In this document: positions 1 through 6,062 of the stretch, piece by piece
How positions within the stretch are numbered: position 1 is the stretch's first letter
How the letters are laid out: the number at the start of each line of letters is the position of its first letter
Source: Candidatus Methanocomedens sp.
GTDB lineage: Archaea; Halobacteriota; Methanosarcinia; Methanosarcinales; Methanocomedenaceae
NCBI GenBank assembly: GCA_009649835.1
Contig: PYCK01000054.1
Location: 1-7,473 of the forward strand
Direction of reading: 5' to 3'
Length of the DNA stretch: 7,473 bases
Made by a program: the position numbers and the translations under genes
The notes under the pieces: generated by a model
Told to the model about the DNA's origin: nothing
Database searches by the model: none
The model's input: only the letters and a program-made list of their open reading frames with translations

Positions 1-22
1 TACATCTACAGTAGATTGCTGT

Positions 23-54
23 TGTACTATACACTAGTATATAAGTATAATACA
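23..54 (+). promoter_or_regulatory. Probable nifH operon promoter with inverted repeat
   Basis: An AT-rich stretch just before nifH contains TATATAA at 38-44, a good match to an archaeal TATA box. It is flanked by two arms of an imperfect inverted repeat, TGTACTATAC (23-32) and GTATAATACA (45-54), which match at 9 of 10 positions. The arm centres are 22 bases apart, about two helical turns, as expected for a site bound by a dimeric repressor or activator. The known NrpR operator forms (GGTA-N6-TACC in Methanosarcina, GGAA-N8-TTCC in Methanococcus) are not present, so the regulator is unknown. The TATA box and the repeat are seen directly; promoter and operator function are inferred. Confidence 0.5.
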
Positions 55-57
55 TTT

Positions 58-63
58 GGAGGT
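58..63 (+). promoter_or_regulatory. nifH ribosome binding site
   Basis: GGAGGT lies 6 bases before the ATG at 70. It settles the nifH start: an upstream in-frame ATG at 16 would add 18 residues that do not resemble NifH, and it would place the promoter elements inside the gene. Confidence 0.85.
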
Positions 64-69
64 ACGCAA

Positions 70-894
70 ATGAGACAAGTAGCGATATATGGAAAAGGTG
101 GTATCGGAAAGTCAACTACCACACAAAATTTAACAGCAGCCCTCTCAACATTGGGGAAGAGGGTACTTCTGGTAGGCTGCGACCCGAAGGCAGATTCTAC
201 CAGGATGCTGCTTGGAGGAATGAACCAGAAAACAGTTTTGGACACCCTGCGAAGTGAAGGGGATGAAGAAAGTGTTGAACTTGACGTCCTGCTGCAGGAA
301 GGGTTCGGCCATATCCAGTGTGTTGAATCAGGCGGTCCGGAACCGGGTGTAGGCTGTGCAGGAAGAGGTATCATCACATCCATCAACCTGCTGGAGAACC
401 TGGGAGCATACACGGACGACCTGGACTATGTGTTCTATGATGTCCTGGGTGATGTGGTATGCGGGGGTTTTGCCATGCCTATCAGGGAAGGTAAGGCCAA
501 GGAAATATACATCGTAGCCAGCGGTGAAATGATGGCCATCTACGCAGCCAATAATATCTGCAAGGGTATTGCCAAGTTCGCAAAAGGCGGTGCACGTCTG
601 GGCGGTATAATCTGCAACAGCAGGAAGGTGGACGGCGAGAAAGAACTGCTTAAAGCTTTTGCCGAGAGGTTAGGCAGCCAACTCATACATTTTGTACCCA
701 GGGATAACCTGGTACAGAGGGCTGAAATTAATAAAAAGACAGTGATCGAGTTCGATCCGGAATCAAACCAGGCCAAGGAATACCTGACCCTGGCAAAGAA
801 CATCGAGAACAATGAGAAGTTCGTAGTACCCGAACCCATGGAAATGGAAGACATAGAATCCATGATGGTGGAGTTCGGTATTGTCGAGTTATAA
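70..894 (+). CDS. nifH: Nitrogenase iron protein (dinitrogenase reductase) NifH
   Basis: This gene encodes the homodimeric Fe protein, 274 residues and normal for the family. It hydrolyses MgATP and passes electrons one at a time from its [4Fe-4S] cluster to the NifDK P-cluster; in other systems it also acts in P-cluster and FeMo-cofactor maturation. The P-loop GKGGIGKST is at residues 8-16, switch I DPKAD at 38-42 and switch II around D124-D128. The two cluster ligands are Cys96 and Cys131 (Cys97 and Cys132 in Azotobacter). Arg99, the residue ADP-ribosylated by DraT in some bacteria, is conserved, but control here is more likely through the NifI proteins. The start at 70 gives the usual N-terminus MRQVAIYGKGG. 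The overall sequence reads like the group III NifH of strict anaerobes. nifI1 follows after 11 bases. Confidence 0.98.
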   Translation: MRQVAIYGKGGIGKSTTTQNLTAALSTLGKRVLLVGCDPKADSTRMLLGGMNQKTVLDTLRSEGDEESVELDVLLQEGFGHIQCVESGGPEPGVGCAGRGIITSINLLENLGAYTDDLDYVFYDVLGDVVCGGFAMPIREGKAKEIYIVASGEMMAIYAANNICKGIAKFAKGGARLGGIICNSRKVDGEKELLKAFAERLGSQLIHFVPRDNLVQRAEINKKTVIEFDPESNQAKEYLTLAKNIENNEKFVVPEPMEMEDIESMMVEFGIVEL

Positions 895-905
895 GGAGGT
901 AAAAA

Positions 906-1223
906 ATGCAGATGATAAGAGCCATTGTACGTCCGGCAAAAGAAGCTGACGTGGTTGAGAGTCTTGAAAAGGCAGGATTTGTCTCACTTACCAAAATGGA
1001 AGTGTTTGGAAGAGGAAAGCAGAAAGGTATCCATACGGCAGAGGTGGAGTATGATGAATTGCCCAAGACCCTGCTAATGCTTGTGGTGGAGGATGAAGAT
1101 AAATCGAAAGTGATTGAGACCATTAAAGAATCCGCATATACTGGAAAATATGGAGACGGCAAGATATTCGTAAGCCCTACAGAAGAAGCATACACCGTAC
1201 GCACAGGCGAATCAGGATTATAG
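906..1223 (+). CDS. nifI1: Nitrogenase-regulating PII-family protein NifI1
   Basis: A 105-residue GlnB/PII-like protein. In methanogens NifI1 and NifI2 form a complex that binds NifDK and blocks it when ammonium appears; 2-oxoglutarate with ATP relieves the block. Visible PII features are the N-terminal beta strand MIRAIVRP, GRGKQKG at 35-41 leading into a short T-loop, and the nucleotide-binding segment TGKYGDGKIFV at 79-89, followed by the R99-TGE end. The T-loop lacks the uridylylated tyrosine context of ordinary GlnB, as expected for NifI. AAGGAGGT overlaps the nifH stop and ends 5 bases before the ATG at 906; a second ATG at 912 is possible but spaced less well. Position between nifH and nifI2 is diagnostic for nifI1. 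Confidence 0.95.
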   Translation: MQMIRAIVRPAKEADVVESLEKAGFVSLTKMEVFGRGKQKGIHTAEVEYDELPKTLLMLVVEDEDKSKVIETIKESAYTGKYGDGKIFVSPTEEAYTVRTGESGL

Positions 1224-1249
1224 TCCTGTTACGAAAACGTACAGGAGAG
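1224..1249 (+). promoter_or_regulatory. Hairpin overlapping the nifI2 ribosome binding site
   Basis: The 33-base gap between nifI1 and nifI2 can fold into a nine-base-pair stem. TCCTG (1224-1228) pairs with CAGGA (1242-1246), and TACG (1230-1233) pairs with CGTA (1238-1241). The loop is AAAA (1234-1237) and T1229 is a single bulge. The 3' arm contains most of the only ribosome binding site for nifI2, AGGAGAG (1243-1249), which ends 7 bases before the ATG at 1257. The pairing is seen in the sequence; an effect on nifI2 translation or on RNA processing is inferred. Confidence 0.5.
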
Positions 1250-1256
1250 ATGAACA

Positions 1257-1649
1257 ATGAAGGAAATTACAGCGATCATCAGAATGAACAAGGTACAGAA
1301 GACCAAGGATGCACTCCTCGGCTGCGGGTATCCTTCGTTCACTGTCAGGGTGGTCATGGGACGCGGAAAGCAGAAGGGTCTGTGCTATGAGTTCGATCCA
1401 CCTCTACCTGATCAGGAAGATGAACCAGAGATCAATACAAAGGACTGCATTAGTTTTATTCCCAAGCGCATGTTCACAATAGTAGTGGATGACAAGGCTG
1501 CAAAAAATGTGATCGAAAAGATCATAGCTATCAACCAGACCGGGCATGCCGGTGATGGTAAGATATTTGTATCAGACATTACTGAATCCATGCGGATCAG
1601 AACAGGCGAACAAGGAGACAGCACTGTAGGTAGAGAGGTGAGTACATAA
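1257..1649 (+). CDS. nifI2: Nitrogenase-regulating PII-family protein NifI2
   Basis: The 130-residue partner of NifI1 in the ammonium switch-off of nitrogenase. It shares the PII core: MKEITAIIRM at the start, GRGKQKG at 35-41, and TGHAGDGKIFV at 95-105 followed by RIRTGE at 113-118. The T-loop region (about 42-70) is longer than in NifI1 and rich in acidic residues and proline, which is the usual difference between NifI2 and NifI1; in studied systems this loop helps contact NifDK and sense 2-oxoglutarate. A polar tail of about 12 residues follows the core. The stop codon overlaps the nifD start by one base (TAATG), and the nifD ribosome binding site lies inside this gene. Identity rests on the PII motifs, the loop length and the position. 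Confidence 0.95.
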   Translation: MKEITAIIRMNKVQKTKDALLGCGYPSFTVRVVMGRGKQKGLCYEFDPPLPDQEDEPEINTKDCISFIPKRMFTIVVDDKAAKNVIEKIIAINQTGHAGDGKIFVSDITESMRIRTGEQGDSTVGREVST

Positions 1650-3229
1650 TGAGTTCCATAGCAGTTGAACAGAGTGAGAAGCTCATTGATGATATGCTCA
1701 AGGTTTATCCTGAAAAAGTAGCTAAGAACCGGCGTAAGCATTTAGCCGTCAAGAGCTGCGAAATAGAGAATCACATTGAAGCAAATGCAAAAGTGATCCC
1801 TGGAATCGCAACCAATCGCGGCTGTTCATATGCAGGAGCCAAGGGTGTGGTGATGGGACCAATCAAAGATGTATTATGCCTGACCCACGGTCCCATAGGC
1901 TGTGGTTATTATACCTGGGGCACCCGGCGCAATTTCGCAAAAGCCGAGGACGGTCAGGACAATTTCATGCAATATTGCGTATCTACTGACATGCAGGAGA
2001 CCGATGTTGTGTTCGGAGGCGAGAAGAAGCTCAAACAGGCTATTGACGAAGTTGTCAAGATCTTCAATCCCGGAGCCATTTGTATATTTGCCACATGCCC
2101 TGTTGGACTTATCGGTGACGATATCGATGCTGTTGCACTGGAAGCTGGAAAGGAGCATGGCATCACGGTTATGGCAGCCCGTTGCGAAGGCTACAGGGGT
2201 GTCAGCCAGTCGTCAGGACACCACATTGCCAACAATATAATAATGGAACACCTGGTAGGTACCGAGGAACTAAAGGATCCCACTCCCTTTGATATCAATA
2301 TATTCGGTGAATATAATATCGGCGGAGACCTTTGGGAGATCAAACCCCTGTTTGAAAATATCGGTTACCGTATAGTTTCCACCCTGACAGGGGATGCTTC
2401 TTTCCATGACATTGCAAAAGCACATCAGGCAAAGTTGAGCATCCTGCTGTGCCACAGGTCCATCAATTACTCCAACAGGATGATGGAAGAAAAATACGGT
2501 GTTCCCTGGTTGAAGGTGAACTACCTCGGTACTAAGCAGACAATTAAATCATTAAGGAAGATGGCTAAGTACTTTGATGATCCGGAAATTACGAAAAAGA
2601 CTGAGGAGATCATTAAGGATGAGATGGAAAAGATCCAGCCCGGACTTGAATACTATAAAAAGAAACTCCAGGGTAAGACAGCATTTATATATGCCGGAGG
2701 ATCAAGAGCCCACCACTATGTCAATCTTTTCGAGGATATTGGCATGAGTGTAGTGATGGCAGGATACCAGTTCGCTCACAGGGATGATTATGAAGGGCGG
2801 CAGATCCTATCAACGATGAAGAAGAAGGCTACCAGTTCCATACTTGAAGATTTACACTTTGAAAAAGAAGCTGGTGTGGAGCCTCCTATTACTCCGGAGA
2901 GAATGGCCGAACTCAAGGAACAGATCGGGCTGATGGACTATGAGGGTATGATGCCAGAACTAAGAGAAGGTGTCATTGTGGTCGATGATCTGAACCATCA
3001 TGAAACGGAATTCCTTATAAATGAATTGAAACCGGACCTGTATTGTTCTGGGATCAAAGATAAATACTGGGCCCAGAAGATGGGTGTCCCGTCCAGGCAG
3101 ATACACTCTTACGACTACAGCGGCCGCTATACCGGCTTCTCAGGTGTGTTGAACTTTGCCAGGGATGTGGATATGGCGATACATTCCCCCACATGGACAT
3201 TAATGAAACCTCCATGGAAGGCGGCATAG
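1649..3229 (+). CDS. nifD: Nitrogenase molybdenum-iron protein alpha chain NifD
   Basis: The alpha subunit of the alpha2-beta2 MoFe protein, which reduces N2 to ammonia at FeMo-cofactor; 526 residues. P-cluster ligands are Cys59, Cys85 and Cys150 (Azotobacter 62, 88, 154). Cofactor ligands are Cys268 and His486 (275, 442). The substrate pocket is intact: Val67 (70), Arg93 (96), Gln187 (191), His191 (195), Ser271 (278), Arg353 (359), Phe375 (381), and Lys470 near homocitrate (426). Residues about 382-442 form a segment roughly 50 residues longer than in Azotobacter, as in the clostridial and methanogen group. AGAGGTG at 1634-1640 lies 8 bases before the ATG, which overlaps the nifI2 stop. nifK follows with no vnfG/anfG gene between, which supports the molybdenum enzyme over the V or Fe-only enzymes. 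Confidence 0.97.
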   Translation: MSSIAVEQSEKLIDDMLKVYPEKVAKNRRKHLAVKSCEIENHIEANAKVIPGIATNRGCSYAGAKGVVMGPIKDVLCLTHGPIGCGYYTWGTRRNFAKAEDGQDNFMQYCVSTDMQETDVVFGGEKKLKQAIDEVVKIFNPGAICIFATCPVGLIGDDIDAVALEAGKEHGITVMAARCEGYRGVSQSSGHHIANNIIMEHLVGTEELKDPTPFDINIFGEYNIGGDLWEIKPLFENIGYRIVSTLTGDASFHDIAKAHQAKLSILLCHRSINYSNRMMEEKYGVPWLKVNYLGTKQTIKSLRKMAKYFDDPEITKKTEEIIKDEMEKIQPGLEYYKKKLQGKTAFIYAGGSRAHHYVNLFEDIGMSVVMAGYQFAHRDDYEGRQILSTMKKKATSSILEDLHFEKEAGVEPPITPERMAELKEQIGLMDYEGMMPELREGVIVVDDLNHHETEFLINELKPDLYCSGIKDKYWAQKMGVPSRQIHSYDYSGRYTGFSGVLNFARDVDMAIHSPTWTLMKPPWKAA

Positions 3230-3234
3230 GAGGT
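3208..3234 (+). promoter_or_regulatory. nifK ribosome binding site with complementary segment in nifD
   Basis: The nifK ribosome binding site GGAGGT (3229-3234) lies 7 bases before its ATG. The segment ACCTCC (3208-3213), inside the last codons of nifD, is its exact reverse complement, with 15 bases between. Folding would hide the site until a ribosome finishing nifD opens it, a classic arrangement for translational coupling. The complementarity is seen; the coupling is inferred. The complementary bases partly encode a conserved Pro-Pro-Trp near the NifD C-terminus, so protein constraint could explain some of the match. Confidence 0.45.
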
Positions 3235-3241
3235 ATGGAAA

Positions 3242-4612
3242 ATGTTAGACTATACTACAGCAGAAGAAATTGAACGCAAGGCGGTTTGCATCAATCCGGC
3301 AAAGATATGTATGCCGATCGGGGCTGCGTTTGCTGCCATGGGTGTGCACAACTGCATGCCCCACTCTCACGGGTCACAGGGCTGCCTGTCATATCTGAGG
3401 ATGTGCCTGACCAGGCATTACCGTGAACCGACTTTAGCTACCAGCAGCAGTTTCTATGAAGGCACAGCTGTGTTCGGCGGTGCTTCCAACCTGAAAGAAT
3501 CACTGGTAAATATTGCTACTATCTACAACCCGGATGTCATAGCTGTTCACACCACCTGTGTGGCTGAAACTATCGGTGATGATGCAAAGGCCATAGTAGA
3601 AGATGCTGAGATGGAAGAACTCATCGATCCGGCCATTAAGGTCTGTGCAGCATCCACACCCAGTTATGTGGGCTCCCACCTGACAGGATATGATAGGATG
3701 GTGGACGCTTTTGTAACAAAATTTGCCCAAAAGAGCAAACCCAACGGCAAGCTCAATATCATCCCGGGTTTTGTGGAACCTGCAGATATCAGGGAGATCA
3801 AGCGGATACTGTCTATTATGGGCATATCCAACATCGTATTCCCTGACACCACTGACGTGTTCGATGCACCCATAACTGGTAAGGTATCAAATTTTCCTAA
3901 AGGTGGAACACCCATTGGCGAGATCGAGGATTCTGCAAATTCAATTGGTACCATTGCCATGTGCAGAATGACAGGCGGTGCTGCTGCGAAGTCTCTTACA
4001 AAGAAATTCAAGGTGCCGGCATTTATCGGTCCCACACCAATTGGTGTTAGAAATACCGACCGCTTTATTATGAACGCGGCAGACATGGCAGACGTATCTA
4101 TTCCCAGGGAACTGGAACAGCAACGTGGTCGTGTGGTAGATATGATGACGGACACACACCCCCACTTCCATGGAAAGAGGGTCGCAATATTCGGTGATCC
4201 GGATATTATCCAGGGACTGACCAGTTTTACCCTTGAAATGGGAATGGAACCAGCATTTATATTATCAGGAACCCAGACCAAGCAATTCGTTGAAGAGACC
4301 AGTGAAATGGTAGGCCCTGACAGTCCTGATGCGCAGGTTCTGGATAATGCTGATCTGTTCACCCTGCACCAGAAGATCAAGAACGATCCTGTTGACCTGC
4401 TGATCGGGAATACCTATGGAAAACATATTGCCATAGCTGAGGATATCCCACTGATCAGGATAGGCTTCCCGATAATGGACCGGGCCAACCTGCATCACTT
4501 CCCTATCATGGGATATGCCGGAGCTGCCAGATTAGTAGAATGGATCGGAAATACCCTCCTGGAGCGCAAGGACAGGGATGCAGAAGAATGTGTACTTGAG
4601 ATAGTACAGTAA
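3242..4612 (+). CDS. nifK: Nitrogenase molybdenum-iron protein beta chain NifK
   Basis: The beta subunit of the MoFe protein; with NifD it holds the [8Fe-7S] P-cluster that relays electrons from NifH to FeMo-cofactor. At 456 residues it is shorter than the roughly 520-residue Azotobacter protein because it lacks the long N-terminal extension, as in other group II/III enzymes. P-cluster ligands are Cys23 (in NPAKICMP), Cys48 (HGSQGC) and Cys106 (TTCVAETIGDD), with Ser141 matching Azotobacter Ser188. Arg61-Glu62, Asp300 and Asp304 match the residues of the metal site at the beta-beta interface. It starts 12 bases after nifD behind GGAGGT. Another ATG at 3235 is in a different frame and is not used for this product. 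No frameshift or missing residue is seen. Confidence 0.97.
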   Translation: MLDYTTAEEIERKAVCINPAKICMPIGAAFAAMGVHNCMPHSHGSQGCLSYLRMCLTRHYREPTLATSSSFYEGTAVFGGASNLKESLVNIATIYNPDVIAVHTTCVAETIGDDAKAIVEDAEMEELIDPAIKVCAASTPSYVGSHLTGYDRMVDAFVTKFAQKSKPNGKLNIIPGFVEPADIREIKRILSIMGISNIVFPDTTDVFDAPITGKVSNFPKGGTPIGEIEDSANSIGTIAMCRMTGGAAAKSLTKKFKVPAFIGPTPIGVRNTDRFIMNAADMADVSIPRELEQQRGRVVDMMTDTHPHFHGKRVAIFGDPDIIQGLTSFTLEMGMEPAFILSGTQTKQFVEETSEMVGPDSPDAQVLDNADLFTLHQKIKNDPVDLLIGNTYGKHIAIAEDIPLIRIGFPIMDRANLHHFPIMGYAGAARLVEWIGNTLLERKDRDAEECVLEIVQ

Positions 4613-4634
4613 ATAATGAGAGGTTAGAGAAGTC

Positions 4635-6062
4635 ATGAGTGTCGTGAATACGCTAAATGAACGATTGCCATATATTGCCCAAAAGCAGGTCAAAAAGGGG
4701 ACTTCGGTCCCCCTGGCCTGTGATAATAATTCAATAGCAGGAGCCATGAGCCAGCGGGCTTGTGTATATTCAGGGGCCAGAGTGGTGTTAAACCCGGTGA
4801 TCGATGCAGTGCACCTGGTACACGGTCCCATCGGATGCGCCAGTTATACCTGGGACATCAGGGGTGCTTTGTCCAGCGGCGTGGAGACCTTCCGCACCAG
4901 TTTCACCACAGATATGAAGGAGCTGGATGTAGTGTTCGGTGGCGAGAAAAAGCTTACCAACGCCATTGACGAGATCATCGAACTGTATAATCCTCCTGTG
5001 ATCTTTGTATATTCCACATGTATTGTGGGGATCATCGGGGATGACATGCAGGCTGTGTGCAAAGCTGCAACAATGAAACATGGTATCCCTGTGATCCCGG
5101 TGCAGTCTGAAGGATTCAGAGGCAACAAAAAAGACGGTTACAAAGCGGCATGCAATGCACTAAAGCATTTGATAGGTACAAAAACACCTGAGATCACATC
5201 AGAGTACAGGATCAACCTGCTTGGTGATTTCAATGTGGCAGGGGATGTGTGGCTGATCAAGCCCCTGTTCGAGAGAATGGGCATCCAGGTAATGGTTTCC
5301 ATGACAGGGGATTCCACCGCCCGTGCCATATCACAGGTCCATGGTGCACACCTGAACCTGGTACAGTGCAGCGGTTCCATGACATATCTTGCCAAGTGGA
5401 TGCAAGAACAATACGGCATACCATTTTTCAAGATCAGCTTCTTTGGCATGGAAGATTTGAGTATAGCTCTCAGACAGACCGCGGAATTCTTTGGGTCTGA
5501 GGAGATGAAGCAGATCGCTGAAGACATTATAGCAGAAGAGAATGCCAGGATCATGCCAGAGATATCACGGATACGTGAAAGGCTCAGCGGTAAGAAGGCA
5601 GCTATCTATATGGGGGGTGCTGCCAAGGCATTATCACTTATCAAAGGATTCAGGGAGCTGGGTATGGAAGTGGTGATCATAGGTACCCAGACCGGTAAGC
5701 GGGCCGATTATGAGCAGATCAGCTATTCGGTCAAGGACGGGACCGTAATAGTAGACGATGCCAACCCACTGGAGCTGGCAGAACTGCTGGTGAAAAAGGA
5801 AGCAGACCTGATGGTCGCTGGTGTGAAAGAGCGCTTCATAGCCTATAAGTTAGGAGTGGCATTCTGCGATTTCAACCATGATCGTTCAGTAGAGTTCGAA
5901 GGATATGACGGGTTTGTTAATTTTGCCAGGGAGATCGATGCTTCCATTAACAGTCCTGTGTGGAAAGCAGTGAAACAAAAAGTGAAAGAGGATAATAGTT
6001 CACATGATACTGTAATGATGGAACAAGTGCAGATCTGCCGTGAATTGGAGGTGCTGGTATGA
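4635..6062 (+). CDS. nifE: FeMo-cofactor scaffold protein NifE
   Basis: NifE with NifN forms the scaffold that receives the NifB product and hosts its conversion to FeMo-cofactor (Mo and homocitrate added with NifH) before transfer to NifDK. This protein is a NifD paralogue of 475 residues. It keeps the cluster cysteines Cys43, Cys68 (HGPIGC) and Cys129, and Cys245 at the place of the NifD cofactor cysteine. It lacks the NifD cofactor histidine: the aligned residue is Phe413 in DFNHDRS. Lysines occupy the region of the catalytic Gln and His (166, 170), so it is not a catalytic subunit. It also lacks the long insertion of NifD. AGAGGT at 4619-4624 lies 10 bases before the ATG, in a 22-base gap after nifK. 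The stop overlaps the nifN start (ATGA). Short stretches still match nifD at DNA level, for example around 4822 versus 1887, reflecting ancient duplication. Confidence 0.95.
   Translation: MSVVNTLNERLPYIAQKQVKKGTSVPLACDNNSIAGAMSQRACVYSGARVVLNPVIDAVHLVHGPIGCASYTWDIRGALSSGVETFRTSFTTDMKELDVVFGGEKKLTNAIDEIIELYNPPVIFVYSTCIVGIIGDDMQAVCKAATMKHGIPVIPVQSEGFRGNKKDGYKAACNALKHLIGTKTPEITSEYRINLLGDFNVAGDVWLIKPLFERMGIQVMVSMTGDSTARAISQVHGAHLNLVQCSGSMTYLAKWMQEQYGIPFFKISFFGMEDLSIALRQTAEFFGSEEMKQIAEDIIAEENARIMPEISRIRERLSGKKAAIYMGGAAKALSLIKGFRELGMEVVIIGTQTGKRADYEQISYSVKDGTVIVDDANPLELAELLVKKEADLMVAGVKERFIAYKLGVAFCDFNHDRSVEFEGYDGFVNFAREIDASINSPVWKAVKQKVKEDNSSHDTVMMEQVQICRELEVLV

Noticed and set aside
16..69. Upstream in-frame ATG giving NifH 18 extra residues
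   Set aside because: The extra residues do not look like NifH, no ribosome binding site precedes position 16, and the extension covers the promoter-like elements. ATG at 70 has a strong GGAGGT and gives the family N-terminus.
58..74. GGTA at 61-64 as half of a Methanosarcina-type NrpR operator
   Set aside because: The matching TACC six bases later is absent; GGTA here is part of the ribosome binding site.
728..1204. Open frame on the minus strand across nifH and nifI1
   Set aside because: It spans the junction of two genuine genes and has no protein features of its own.
3664..4380. Open frame of 238 codons on the minus strand within nifK
   Set aside because: It lies fully antisense to a well-conserved gene, has no family resemblance that I recognise, and its composition is what the complement of nifK would give.
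3242..4612. Possibility that nifD/nifK are vanadium or iron-only nitrogenase genes
   Set aside because: No delta-subunit gene lies in the 12-base gap between them, the NifD pocket residues fit the Mo type, and nifE and nifN follow directly.
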